A stretch of DNA of 64,000 nucleotides from Ancistrus triradiatus. Its lineage: Eukaryota; Chordata; Actinopteri; Siluriformes; Loricariidae. The stretch lies in the NCBI GenBank assembly GCA_025084515.1, contig JAJAGP010000767.1, positions 62,001-126,000 of the forward strand, given 5' to 3'. Shown one piece after another: positions 21,690 to 32,319 of this stretch; position 1 is the stretch's first letter, and each line of letters opens with the position of its first letter. The position numbers were made by a program, and so were the translations under genes. Under the pieces are notes generated by a model. That model was not told the DNA's origin. It saw only the letters and a list, made by a program, of their open reading frames with translations, and searched no databases.

Positions 21690-22240
21690 CCCCTCTCCTC
21701 AGCCAGACTTACCCCAGCCAGTTATTATTTACGACGGATAAATTTATGGAATGAATCCTGCGAGAGAGGTTATTCAGTTCCTCAAGGTGAAAATGGATAT
21801 GTTTAGCACTTAATGAATCCAGCCTGGCCCTCTCCCCCCATATATCAGCATGTTATTAAGCTGTTTTAAAATCCCATTATGGTGTTTCTCCTTGAACAAG
21901 TCATGCTTTTATAGCACTGGTCTGTCTTTAAAACTGACCTTTTTAGCTCGCCTGCAGAGTTGGACAGTAAAAGAAAATATGTCTGAGGAGGAAAAAAAAA
22001 TGTTGATCCCGAGCCCTCTGAAACATTTTCGCAGGGGCATTCAGGGGCAGAATTGGAATCTGTGTGGGAGCAACGCTGCCGCAGTAATAAAAAAGGTTTC
22101 AGATGGCTCAGGAGGCTGTTAAGAGCTCGGATTTGGCAAGACTTGGCACAAGTCTACAAATCTTAGTTGGCGATCAGGATTCAGGCTCTGCTGCAGACTG
22201 AATAGCGTTGCAATTTGTTATGGATCGATTAAGAGTTTGA
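21690..22240. promoter_or_regulatory. Candidate conserved noncoding block
   Basis: About 550 bp, repeat-free and of high complexity. A 15-bp tandem CCTAGAGCCATGAA stands just upstream at 21650-21680. Contains TAAT-rich and pyrimidine-rich words. The open frame at 21850-22122 has no recognisable domain. Confidence 0.3.
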
Positions 22241-22321
22241 AAGTCAATGCAAGACGTACACGCCACAGGACTGGGATTTCTTTTCTTTTAAAGTTTGTGA
22301 AAGAATCTTTAAACATTTTAG

Positions 22322-22601
22322 TAGGGGTGTGCGATGCTGACAAGTTGTATCTCTATTTTCTCGGATAGTTACATGATACCGCTAAGTTTGCTGAGTGTGT
22401 TTTTGTGCTGGTACCTTGGCTCCTAAATTCGCAAAGTAGTCTATTCTACCTGCCTACATGATGCAATAAATACCTGAACACATATGGTGTGTTTTTGACT
22501 GTTTTTTGCAAAGAGAGTACTATACTCGATAATGTCAGCTCACACATTGTTGAAACAACAATTAATATATTATTGTATATGATACATATCACACACCCCT
22601 A
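22322..22601. mobile_element. hAT-like MITE
   Basis: The ends TAGGGGTGTGCGATGCTG and ATCACACACCCCTA are inverted copies over about 14 bp. The flanks CATTTTAG and CATATTTAG look like an 8-bp target duplication with one inserted base. The 280 bp interior is AT-rich and noncoding. TIR and TSD size fit the hAT superfamily. Confidence 0.6.
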
Positions 22602-24741
22602 CATATTTAGACATTTTAATGGTTTAAACTGACTATAACCTCAGTTTTTACTTTACCTTGTTAGTCATTGGCTGTATTGTGTGTTTGAGTTCTGTGTGGA
22701 TTTTTATTTGTCAAACATTACACATAATAGTCATTTCCTGATGTCAACTCCCTCTAAAACGTGTCTGCATGTGACATCTGACCCGATGGGTAGGCACTGC
22801 CGAGACTCAAACCATTGTGATGGGCTAGTGTATTACACTGATGCTCCATCCGAGCACTAAAGTATTTGCGAAAAGAAACATTAATGATGTGCCTAGCTTG
22901 GTTCAATGTGTGATCCACCAGTGTTTTTGTAAGATCTCCTAACTTAATTACCTTAAACATGTGGAAATGTCATATTGTTTTTTTTTTGTTGTTGTTAACA
23001 TTTGCGTACCCAACTACTAAATCATACCATTTGACCAGTGGTGCTCATATTTTTGCACAATATTGTTGGTGTGTATTGGTGTAGTAGACATATCAGCGTT
23101 CTCACATCTGTGCATGAACTGTGTACAAGCCAAATGCTTACTTAGAATTGTTTGTGATTCCATCCAGTTCGACCCGGCACTCCTGATTTTATTTAACAGC
23201 AATTACATTATATAAGAAGCAGAAAGAAGCAGAAGAAATAGATTTCCCAAAGGAAGAATATAGTGTTATTCAAAAGTCTGAACGCAACTAATGAAATTGT
23301 GTTGATTCTTTAAATGACAAGACATTAACATTACCTCTGTAACCTAAGTGTGATGTATTTCTTCAAGTTCTAACTAGTGGATTATCTGATCCTGCAGCTT
23401 TTGCCCACTCCAAATTTCTGCTTCATTTTTGTTTGAAAATAAATGCATTAAATAAAGTTTTGGTCCTTCAAAGCTTAAGATTAATAAACTACAAAACATG
23501 AAACTTATAAAAGTGTTTTGTAGGAAAACTGGGTCAGTCATCCATTTCTGTGCATTATGGGATCAGTAGTTCTTACCCTCATGAAAGACTGTCTTGTTGC
23601 GTTATCTTTTTCCTCATTTTTTTATTTCCTTATGATTTATTTATAGTTTCACAAAATTAACAAGCATACAAATGCCATATTACAAGCAAGATCAACTACA
23701 AAAAACAAGTGATTTAGAAGAGTAGTCTTTTAGAAAATGATGAGAATAATAATAATGTATTAATAATAACAGACACTATATACCAATTAGAGAGAACAGA
23801 CTTGTTAAATGAAAGCCAAAAAGCCATTAATTTCAGGAGCTATATAAAAGCAAGGGGGCACAGGGCAGATGAATTGAGCTAAAATGTGTTTTTAAGGAAT
23901 TTCTTTATCTAACTGTATTAAAAAGGGTATCCTTCATCCAGAGAAATGTGCCATCTTGAAAGCAGTGTCAAGAAAGCTACTGGATTAGTAAAGGATGAGG
24001 TCAATGTTTGTGCTGCTGAGGGATTGTGTTAATGAAATTAACAAAGTGCAGACAAAAATGAGCATTAAATGAGCATTTCTTGAAATAATGCAACTGTTAC
24101 TATAACCCTTATAACAAAAACTGTTTCCTGGATTCGTGAGGCATGCTGGGAGTCTCTGAGGATGCCCTGCCCACTGTAAACATGGCCAGAGGGTTGGCCA
24201 GTGCTATACAACTAAGGGAGAGGAGGAGGTGTTGGTAGATGTAATGGTAGATGAGTGAACCAAAAATTGAGTACAAAAAATAAAAATAAGAAGCTGCAGT
24301 TCCAAAACATGAGTGAAATTAGCGGGGCCTTGATGACATCAGTCACATCAGACAGGAACAACTGCAGGATTGCGGTGAAAATTGTTTGTACTTGAAAATC
24401 ATTGTCATGGCTGTTGCTGGTTTAGACTGTCACTTTAATTGGACTTTGGTTTCGACTTTTTAACGTCTGTGGAGAAAATGTGTGGGAAACTCTTGTTTAA
24501 TGGACAAAAAACCTCCTACTATTCTGACAAACCATAAACCAGGCCTGCCATCCCTCTCCTTCTAACATTCTGTGATTATTCAGTCCATTAGCTAATGATG
24601 CCATAACCATTAGGTGTTGCATTTGTCTTTCTATACTGTTAAAGTAATTCCAAAGCAGTTTGTAACAGAGGAAATGACCTGTATAGCTAGCTAGCATGCA
24701 CTGCATAGTCATATGTAATCTGGCTAGTTTAACCAAATATA
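22602..24741. other. Spacer with no recognised gene
   Basis: About 2.1 kb. The segment near 23025-23062 (TTTGACCAGTGGTGCTCATA-TTTTTGC) resembles the terminal repeat of a Tc1-type MITE and may mark an old insertion. Otherwise AT-rich, unassigned sequence. Confidence 0.3.
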
Positions 24742-25250
24742 CACTTACAGGCCACTTTATAAGATATACCTTGCTAGTACCAGGTTGGATCTCATTTTGC
24801 CTCCAGAACTGCCTTAAATCTTTGCGGCATAGATTCCACAAGGTGCTGGAAACATTCTTCAGAGATTTTGATATAATATTGATATGATAGCATCATGCAG
24901 TTGCTGCGGATTTGTTGATGAAATCAATGTCATGTTCAAGAAACCAGTGTTAGATGATTTAAGCTTTGTGATATGGTGTGAAGAAAGCACGTACACTGTG
25001 GTCATAAAGTTTTTCGGACCATTCTCTGTGAACCCTAGAGATGCCCATGTGTGGGAAAACCCAGTAAATAAACAGTTTCTGAAATCCTCGGACTAGCCAG
25101 TCTAGCACCAACAACCATGCCACGTTCAAAGTCACTTTAATCATCTTTCTTTCCCATTCTGATGTTCGGTTTGAACTTCAGAATCAAGTTGCTGCCATGT
25201 GATTGACTTATTAGATATTTGCGTTAAAGAGCCACAGTGACGTGGCCGAT
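24742..25250 (-). mobile_element. Internally deleted Tc1-like element F
   Basis: It begins after TA with CACTTACAGGCCACTTTATA and contains the antisense of a Tc1-family transposase, for example CTTTGCGGCATAGATTCCAC and CAAGGTGCTGGAAACATTCT. At about 25010 it jumps from TACACTGTGGTCATAAAG to TTTTTCGGACCATTCTCTGT. In full-length relatives these are separated by many hundred bases. The right part includes ACAACCATGCCACGTTCAAA (the N-terminal HTH in antisense) and ends with a worn GTGGCCGAT. Non-autonomous. Confidence 0.75.
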
Positions 25251-26020
25251 TTATACTGCACATTATGCCCATGTAATATATTTTTCTTGTTCAATATAAA
25301 CTTGTGTTATTGTGTTACTGTACCCAAACCCAAGACGATATTCTTTGAATCACTGTTTTCTTTCCCTGTTCTTCCGTCCTTATTTATGCTCGGGAGGTAT
25401 TATATATACTTCTTGAGCAGTGCATGACAGGCAAGGGTTCAGGGTGGCTCATCTTGCTTAGTTTTTCACAGAAAAAGAAACTAGTATTGAAAACTAGTCA
25501 AGCTTAACAAGAATGATGAGAATGAGTTCAGGCTATAGAAAGACTGGAGAAGGAATACAGGGACACAAAGACTGTAGGGACAGAGGTACCTAATCCAACA
25601 AATGCCATTCTTATCAGGTTCTAGTGGATTACTCTGAGCCTTCTAACCACAGATTTCTCCTCTGCCAGGCACTCTGTGCACCCTAAGGGCCGGGGATCAA
25701 TAGGGCCATATCGATTTCCCTCTGCCCTGAGACAGCCTCCACTTTTATTGTTGTTGCATTTCACTTGAGCCTCACCATTACTGCTACACGACTACTCCTG
25801 AGCACACATAGCAGCACAAACAGAGAAAAGTTTGCAGTTTGGACACTGGAACAGTGTTGTTCAGTGTCGTTATTCTCAGTGGACTGTAGAATAACCTACA
25901 AACCATAGAGCTGTGGGTTGTTGTAGGGGTAACTGCCCCCTCCCCATTTACATTGTTCACATACTGAATAAAGTGTACTTCATGGTTAGTATCATATGGG
26001 AACAGAATTGTTGATTTCTA
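25251..26020. other. Spacer with no recognised gene or repeat
   Basis: About 770 bp of ordinary sequence. The short open frame at 25242-25427 shows no domain. Confidence 0.3.
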
Positions 26021-26371
26021 CACGGATCAGCCACAACAAAACCACTGACAGGTGAAGTGAATAACATTGACAGTGTGATGCTCTGGGCAATGTTCTGTCG
26101 GGAAACTTTGGGTCATCGCATTCATGTGGATGTTACTTTGACACCTACCACCTACCTAAACATTGTTGCAGACCACGTACACCCCTTCATGGCAACGGTA
26201 TTCTCGAATGGCAGTGGCCTCCTTCAGAAGGACAGTGCACCCTGCCACACTGCAAACAGTGTTCAGGAATGGTTTGAGGATCATGCAGTTCAAGGTGTTG
26301 ATTTGGCCTCAATTCCCCAGTTCCCTGTGATCAGGCATCTGTTGGATGTGCTGGACAAATCCGATCCATGA
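26021..26371 (+). mobile_element. Tc1-like element E, internal-deletion derivative, copy 1
   Basis: After TA it begins CACGGATCAGCCACAACAAA and ACCACTGACAGGTGAAGTGA, the 5' terminal repeat region of a well-known fish Tc1 family. It then passes at about 26069 directly into transposase C-terminal code (AGTGTGATGCTCTGGGCAAT). The HTH-coding half is missing. The 3' end is lost. The second copy at 60759-61234 has the same junction. Confidence 0.8.
26072..26371 (+). pseudogene. Tc1-like transposase C-terminal fragment
   Basis: The frame SVMLWAMFCRETLGHRIHVD, VADHVHPFMATVFSNGSGLL, KDSAPCHTANSVQEWF and LLDVLDKSDP is the catalytic core after the first Asp. The second catalytic Asp lies in KDSAPCHT (DNAPCHT in active relatives). 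The NPIE segment with the Glu is damaged (FPVIRHLLDVLDK). Not functional. Confidence 0.75.
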
Positions 26372-27719
26372 ATGTCCAAACCATGAGGTTCAATAACTGC
26401 AACTAAACATTTCCAGTAACACTTATCAGTTGTACACATCAACTTGGAATCGAACACAGTCATTGATCTCCCATTGTACAGGTCCTGTGCAAACGTCAAA
26501 TGACATGTTTAGTGGATCTTCTAAATGAAAAGATGTTAACACAGCTTCTGTAGGGAACAAACTCAAATTAGGAGATAAAATGCTGGACCATGTGGAAAGC
26601 AGCCCACATTTGCCAGGAGTTCCCAAACTTTGCTGTATGAATGAATCAGAAGGTACAGATATATTTATTGGTGCTACAATAAAGCATAGTAAAGATTAAA
26701 GATCATTGTAATTGCTGTTCAAAATGCCATCATGCACTTCTCACTACTGGCTGTTTGCTTCTTTAATTACTGAGGGGAAAAGGTTAATTAATGAATATTG
26801 TTGCCATCAAATTTACTTAACAGTACTAACACAGAGCAAGAAAAAGCATTTAACTTCATACTGCTTGCAGACAATAACTCAGCATAGTATTAATGTAAGC
26901 TTATTTGTTTATCTAAGGTGAGCATGTAGCCAATACATAGCAATGTTGTGACTGATATTCATGTTTATTTATATCTGTTAGCCATTTCATGCTCTTTCAT
27001 GGCCATGGCCATTTCAGTATTACATTTGTTTCAGTACTTTAGCTATTATATACCTTATAAACAGAGTGGCAGTAAAGGTGAAAATATAGTTTAATATCCA
27101 GGAGTTCTCATACAGACAGACATAAATTGAGCAGATTTCCTCTCCACAATTCATCATCCAAAAATATCTCCAAGAAAGACAATCATAAAAGGAGCAAATC
27201 TTTTGTACATCTGTTTCATTCTGATGAATCCCAACAGCTGTGTTTTACACTTAAAGGATTCATCATCGCCTATAACTAGCATTGCCACCAAATCCAGGTG
27301 TGTTTCCATATCTATACATAGAAAATTATATTTAAACCTTCCAAAGCTTACTGAACTGTATAGCTGAAATCTGTTAGTCACAAGCATTTGGGTTTGAATG
27401 GTAGCAAGCATAAAAGGGCATTAATGAGTGAAAAAGGTATTGGTTAGCAAGTAGCTGCAGGTGTGCGTGTAAAGACGTTTTTCCGCAGCACTTGTTTACT
27501 GAGCAGGGAGTGAATCAGTAAGAGGTGTTTGATTTTGACACTGATGTGAACAAAATTCAAAATATTGCAGTATACGATTTGGTAATGTGTGGACCATTTA
27601 TCAAATTGGTTTATTGTCATGGCAAAGGGTCACATCTTGTCAAAGTACAATAATTAATTTCATACCTTTATACTGAAAAACTAAACCTTTCTCCCATATG
27701 GTTTGGTAGTAAAAAAAAA
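26372..27719. other. Spacer with no recognised gene
   Basis: TTGCCAGGAGTTCCCAAACT at 26610 resembles a Tc1-type MITE end like those near 23040 and 45896. The remainder is unassigned AT-rich sequence. Confidence 0.3.
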
Positions 27720-28005
27720 AATTTTGGGTGTGTCCCAAACCAATTCTTACATACTAAATAGTGTGTACACTACAGTTGAGTATATACTAATTTAGCATTA
27801 TTTTTAATATTATAGTATTCAGATTAGTGAACAATTCTGACTGTGTCCCAAATCGATACTTACATAATAAATAGTGTACATTGCAATTGTGATTGTACTA
27901 AACTTTTATACTATTTACTACAATAGAATGCAGATTATTGAACTGTTTTTGGGCTGCATCCCAACCAATTCCTTCATACAAAATATTGTGTACACTACTA
28001 CTGAG
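27720..28005. repeat. Short tandem array, three units of about 115 bp
   Basis: GTGTCCCAAACCAATTCTTA, GTGTCCCAAATCGATACTTA and GCATCCCAACCAATTCCTTC start successive units, each followed by CATA(C/A)TAAATAGTGTGTACA-type sequence and a GCAGATTA/TTCAGATTA end. Related sequence resumes at about 28775 beyond other repeats. Confidence 0.65.
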
Positions 28006-28013
28006 TACAGGTA

Positions 28014-28200
28014 TGCTCCGTTTGATGACTGCATTACAGACTATAAAACTGGTTGTAGTGGTCATTGACAGGACATTACCATAGTCTTTTTGACGCTAAT
28101 GTAATGTAAATATAAAGGGTGTTTTACAAGAAAACTGTGTGCAAACGATGCGTAAATGCTCCTAAGATACCCCCGAGAAAATGAGGGCTTGATGAGTGAT
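28014..28200 (+). mobile_element. Possible pogo/Tigger-type element fragment, CAGGTATGC end
   Basis: TA-CAGGTATGCTCCGTTTGAT is followed by GACAGGACATTACCATAGTC and AATATAAAGGGTGTTTTACA. Matching pieces occur at 3836 (GCTGGACATTACCATAATCA) and 43466-43560 (AACATAAAGGGTATTTTCAC, AAACGATACGTAAATGC). The other end was not found. Confidence 0.45.
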
Positions 28201-28541
28201 TTAAACGACTGATACTTTTGTTTGACAGAAACCAGAAATGCTTTGATGGACAGCATTACTAACAACATGGAAGATCAGCCAGAGGAAACAAAGTCTCAAG
28301 TGAATGTGAACCAGTTTAGATAATTATAATTTAGAGAGAATATACTTTAGTACAACTTGCAATAGGATAAGCACATAAACAAACTACATTTACAGCTTGT
28401 TACAAATAAGTAGCGGAAAGTGATACACAGAAAAACAGGTAACTTGCACATAAGTCTCTAAACACATCAACTGAGTAATAACAGTCTTTAATCCAAATGT
28501 GAGCTAACGAGCAAGGGAGCACAGAATCAGTAAGGTAGTTG

Positions 28542-28562
28542 TACACACACACACACACACAC
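28542..28562. repeat. (CA)n microsatellite
   Basis: Ten CA units. Confidence 0.95.
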
Positions 28563-28586
28563 CCCGAATCCTACATACAGTGAGGG

Positions 28587-28771
28587 ACATGGTGGCCTAG
28601 GGGTTATGGTACTGGACAATGGACCAGAAGGTCCAGAATTCAAATCCCACCTCTGCCAAGCTGCCACTGTTGGGTTCTTGAGCAAGATCCTTAACCCACA
28701 ATTGCTTGGATTGTAAGACTGTACCAATTGTAAGTCACTCTGAATAAGGGCTTCTGCTTAATGCTATAAAT
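28587..28771 (+). mobile_element. tRNA-derived SINE (V-SINE-like)
   Basis: Head GGTGGCCTAGGGGTTATGGT, B box AATTCAAATCCCACCTC, body TTAACCCACAATTGCTTGGA, tail TCACTCTGAATAAGGGCTTC. It is complete and only moderately diverged. Confidence 0.88.
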
Positions 28772-29420
28772 TATATGTTGTGTACCTTACTATTGAGAGT
28801 GAATTAATCTAATATATTATTTAGTATGCTACTATGCAGATTAGGGCAAGTACCCATTTCAGTCTGCTATTTTGAGCTCTACTTTTACACGTTTCAGCTG
28901 CTTCTCCTCCAATTCTCATTTTGGGACCATGTCAGACTCCACAAGAGTCTGCTTAACCTTTAACCCTAACATTTTTGTATGCATGTTTTGCCATAGATGA
29001 ATATGAGCAACTGGCCTTAAGACATGGAATTAATTCCGTGAGCTTTTCACATGCACTACACATAATTGACCTCAGTGTTGATTGGCGGAAGCTGTCGAGT
29101 GTGACTGAACGTTATGTCAGTCCTAGCAAAGAATCAGATCTGTTGTGTGTTACTTTAGAGAGTGCGAAAATAAGTGGGAATTCACGGTAAATTAAGGCTT
29201 TTAAAGTGGGCAAATTCATTTGAAATCAATAGCTAATATTACTCATTGTTAAGAGGATATTAATGTGATTGCTACTGCTGATTTATCTGATGCTCTGAAA
29301 GGGATATTTCTGCTTATTCATGAAACCATACCACTCCTTTTCCATTGGGATTTGTGTGTCTTGCTTGATTAGCACTATGGTAAGCTAATAGCTTGTTTTG
29401 ATGCTGGCAGAAGTATACAA
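28772..29420. other. Intron sequence just upstream of the CELF exon
   Basis: After a tail of the 115-bp array family (to about 28855) the sequence is repeat-free up to the splice site. The last 250 bp before the exon could carry splicing control elements. No gene of its own is seen. Confidence 0.35.
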
Positions 29421-29455
29421 ACTAACTCTGTCCTTCACTGCTTTCCTTTTCACAG
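29421..29455 (+). promoter_or_regulatory. 3' splice site of the CELF exon
   Basis: A branch-point-like ACTAACTC at about 29421-29428 lies roughly 30 nt upstream of the AG. It is followed by a pyrimidine-rich run (CTTTCCTTTTCACAG) that ends at 29455, where the coding exon begins. The matching 5' splice site GTACTT starts at 29505. The spacing and order fit a constitutive U2-type intron. Confidence 0.7.
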
Positions 29456-29504
29456 ATGACTCGCCCCATCCAGGTGAAGCCGGCCGACAGCGAGAGCCGT
29501 GGAG
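29456..29504 (+). CDS. celf4/5: Internal 49-nt coding exon of a CELF (CUGBP Elav-like) RNA-binding protein, CELF4/CELF5 type
   Basis: The exon reads MTRPIQVKPADSESRG plus one extra G, so it starts in phase 0 and ends after the first base of a codon. This peptide is the signature linker that follows the KTLPG end of RRM1 and precedes RRM2 in CELF3-6 proteins. CELF proteins are nuclear and cytoplasmic RRM proteins that bind UG-rich RNA and control alternative splicing, mRNA stability and translation, mainly in neurons for CELF4 and CELF5. It is preceded by a pyrimidine-rich tract ending in CAG and followed by GAG|GTACTT. From memory, the equivalent exon in this family is also about 49 nt. The SESRG ending points to CELF4 or CELF5 rather than CELF3 (SEGRG); the Thr at position 2 does not settle the paralog. 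The exons for RRM1 and RRM2 were not found in the window. Confidence 0.87.
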
Positions 29505-29510
29505 GTACTT

Positions 29511-30045
29511 GTCTTATTTTTTTTTTTTTATCCCCAGGCTTTTTACACTACTGTAATTTATATATATTTATTCTGGCTCTTCTTGCTTTCCTGTATCTCT
29601 GGCTTTCCACTCACTCAGTCTGATAAATGCGAGAGTATTCGTTTTAATTAAGGAGGCCACGCTTGTGCCGGATGCAAAGGAAAGAGTTTCTGCTGCCTGT
29701 CTAACCTTGGTCCTCCTGCCAAACCTATTAACGACATACTGTAAATTAAAAAAGTAATTAGCTGGGCTATTGGGACGGGAGCCCTGGGCCCCGAGCTCCC
29801 AACTAGATGTCTGGTCAAGCGGAGGGGTGCATTGTAAACAAGACGTGTAAATGCAACTGGGAAATGGGAGTCGGGTGGAGGAGGGCGCACTGCTTGCCAA
29901 AGAATCAATTATATTGTGGGGTCTTTGCCAGGACCTTCATTTACTCACACTTAAATCGCTCTCCTGTGAACTCTGCCATGTGATTTGGTTTTTACTTTGC
30001 ACTCGTATCGCGTGGAATTATTTAATGTGATAAACTGTCGACTAG
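29511..30045. promoter_or_regulatory. Candidate conserved block directly downstream of the CELF exon
   Basis: A repeat-free run of high complexity following a T-rich tract. It has TAAT-rich words (TTTTAATTAAGGAGG, AAAAAGTAATTAGCTGG) and a GC-rich centre. Open frames on the minus strand (29568-29900) read through it but show no domain. Position and texture fit an intronic splicing or transcriptional control region. Confidence 0.35.
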
Positions 30046-30239
30046 GGATGGCTGATTTGACTGTCAAGGGCTAGAGGTTTGGCCCTACTGGAATAAATGT
30101 GGCTGTGAAATACAATTTCAGGCAAAAGTTTGGGCAGCCCTGGTGAAAATACACGTTTCATTGATTTTCTTATTAAATAAAGCCCAACTGAGTCAAGTGG
30201 TTAACATTGTTGAATCAGAATTATACTAACTGTGTTTGC

Positions 30240-30327
30240 ACCCTTTCTTGGGTTGGGTCCCACCTTGTGCCCTTTGCTGCCGGTTAGACCCTGGCTCTCC
30301 ACGACCCTGAGCTGGATTAAGCAAGTA
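30240..30327 (+). mobile_element. Mermaid/DANA-like SINE, 3' part, interrupted
   Basis: GTTAGACCCTGGCTCTCCAC followed by GACCCTGAGCTGGATTAAGC is the 3' end of a Mermaid-type SINE. Its ATGAATGAATG tail lies at 30950-30979, on the far side of an inserted DNA element. Confidence 0.7.
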
Positions 30328-30947
30328 CAGTGGAAACTCGGAAGTCCAATTTAATTCCAGGAGGCCTTTGAATCAGAGTCAAATTTCCCGATAAGAAGTA
30401 ATGTAAATATTATTAATTCGTTCTCGACCCCCAAATGATGTTTTTTTTACATCTTTATTCATATGTAATTAACGACTAAAAGCATGACTAAAGCAAATGA
30501 ATGTAATACAAAAGCAATAATCAGTAAATACATGAAATAATCGAAATATAAAACATTAAATTAGTGAAAATAAAATGAAACTTTAGTCATTGAGATGAAC
30601 TAAGTTTCAGCACATCTCAACACTGGGACAGCGGCGCAGGCACTGAGGTGGGTGTCTGAAATCTCAGACATAGACTGATATGATATACATACATAATATA
30701 GTAATATAACAATACTATAATATACATGATATGCCTACGATCGTGCCCTAGTTCTTCTTCCTTTGGGTTTTATGGTGATTGGCATACCATATTGGTGCAT
30801 TATTGCCACCGACTGCACTGGATTACGTGCATCGTGGTTGGAAGATCGCACCATTTGAGGGTTTAATTTAGGGAGCCCATGTTTGAAGTCGGATTTTTTT
30901 GGTGAATTGTTAGAGTAAAGAGGCGATCGACTTCCGAGGTTTCACTG
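30328..30947. mobile_element. pogo/Tigger-like MITE inserted in a Mermaid SINE (TA duplication)
   Basis: The left end CAGTGGAAACTCGGAAGTC matches the inverted right end GACTTCCGAGGTTTCACTG at 17 of 19 positions, and TA flanks both sides. The 620 bp interior includes TTGGTGCATTATTGCCACCG and GATCGCACCATTTGAGGGTT. Both also occur inverted in the element at 40063-40651, so the two are the same family in opposite orientation. No coding frame survives. Confidence 0.85.
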
Positions 30948-31149
30948 TATATAAATGAATGAATGAATCAATGAATGATAAACCTCTTCAAAGAACAAGC
31001 TTAAAGTAAGACATATTTACTGATTTTACTGAACCGTTAAGTTATTTAAGCTCTATGACTTAGTTTATTTTCTATAACGGAGCCCAAACCTTTTTTTTCC
31101 AAATATGAATTATTTTCATATTCATTTTCAAATCTGATTAATCCAATTA

Positions 31150-31361
31150 AGAGAGCTGGAGCCTAACTGGCAGCACAGGGTGCAACACAAGAACCAACTC
31201 TAGGGCAAATGCACACACTCACTTGTATTGAGACACTACAGAGTCCAGTTGACATCATGCATGAAACCAGAGGGAAAGCCACACAGACATGGGGTGAATA
31301 TGAAAACTCCAGACAGATGGAGTCTGGGCTGGGAATCGAACCTGTGATCTTTGGAGCTGTG
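31150..31361 (-). mobile_element. Mermaid/DANA-like SINE (antisense)
   Basis: In antisense: GGCAGCACAGGGTGCAACAC, AAGCCACACAGACATGGGGT, GAATATGAAAACTCCAGACA and GCTGGGAATCGAACCTGTGA. These are the reverse of the SINE body and tRNA-like head. Confidence 0.65.
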
Positions 31362-31390
31362 CTTATTTTTGGAGCTCCTCGTTTACAGCT

Positions 31391-31546
31391 CTGTGGGCAG
31401 CATGGTGGTTAGAGCAGTCGCCGCACATATCGAGATCCCTGGTGTAATCCTGACCTCAGACTCTGCCTGTGGAGTTTGCATGTCCATCCTGTGTACACGG
31501 GGGTTTACTCTGGGTGCTCCAGTTTCCTCCCACATTCAAAAAGCTT
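31391..31546 (+). mobile_element. Mermaid/DANA-like SINE, 5' part
   Basis: GTGGGCAGCATGGTGGTTAG, GGAGTTTGCATGTCCATCCT, GGGTTTACTCTGGGTGCTCC and GTTTCCTCCCACATTC are in family order. It ends before the 3' part. It lies head to head with the antisense copy at 31150. Confidence 0.75.
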
Positions 31547-31781
31547 CATTATTAATACTTTATGAATAATAGAGTAAAATAGTTGCAAATTGCAGATATG
31601 TTTGTTATTATCCAGAATGAATCGTGAAACAGTCGTGGCAGATTTCATGCTTGCTAACTTAATTTTGTTAAAGAAAGAAGTTCTCCTTTAATATGATCGT
31701 TCATTATTATTACTTGTAGGAGCTTTCTGATGAGTTAATAAATGCAGATCTATTAATGTTTAACCATCAAATAAATAAAAA

Positions 31782-31945
31782 AAACAATCGATTTATTTGT
31801 ATAGCACTTTTCCAATGAGTGTTGTTACAGCAGCTTTAAAGAAGTCTGAGTTTGGGCCTCTTTTGATGAAGCCAAAGGCAGTAGCAGTGGCAAAGAAAAA
31901 CTCCCTCAGATGAGAAGAAAAAACCTTGAGGTGCCAATCCAATCC
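31782..31945 (+). repeat. Distant relative of the CTCAAAGC repeat
   Basis: GATTTATTTGTATAGCACTT, GCAGCTTTAAAGAAGTC and GTGGCAAAGAAAAACTCCCT match the family pattern with much change. Confidence 0.55.
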
Positions 31946-32319
31946 AGAGTATCAAATCAGTGCATTTATTGTTGTGACTGTGGAATTACGAGTCAAAAGA
32001 AGTCCAGTGCATTTACTGGTAGACCTTCGCTGGTGATGGGAGGACAGATGGAGGATCTGAAAGTATTTCAGGATGCCCAGCTGCAAGCACTTTAGGCAAA
32101 GTTTAGGAGATCTGCAGTGTTGCATTCTACACATCAGATCTGTGTGCTGCTTAAAGCTATTTTGTCATTTTGAGGTACAGAGATGCAGTATCGTGTTGAT
32201 GGATTACTAGAACAAAGCAGCTAGTAACGATGGACCATTCCACAAGCTTCCTCTGAAAGCCTTCCAATTTAGCTCTGTACTCTCCCCACCCCCAAATGGT
32301 CTATTCCAGTAGTAGACAG

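Larger units (their letters stand above)
1..29455 (+). other. Large upstream intron of the CELF gene (partial)
   Basis: No further exon was recognised between the window start and the CELF acceptor. The stretch is therefore inferred to be intronic, with its 5' end outside the window. Its content is transposons, SINEs, satellites and several repeat-free blocks, each listed separately. Large introns in this part of the gene would fit what is known of CELF4 in other vertebrates. An overlooked short or UTR exon cannot be excluded. Confidence 0.6.
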
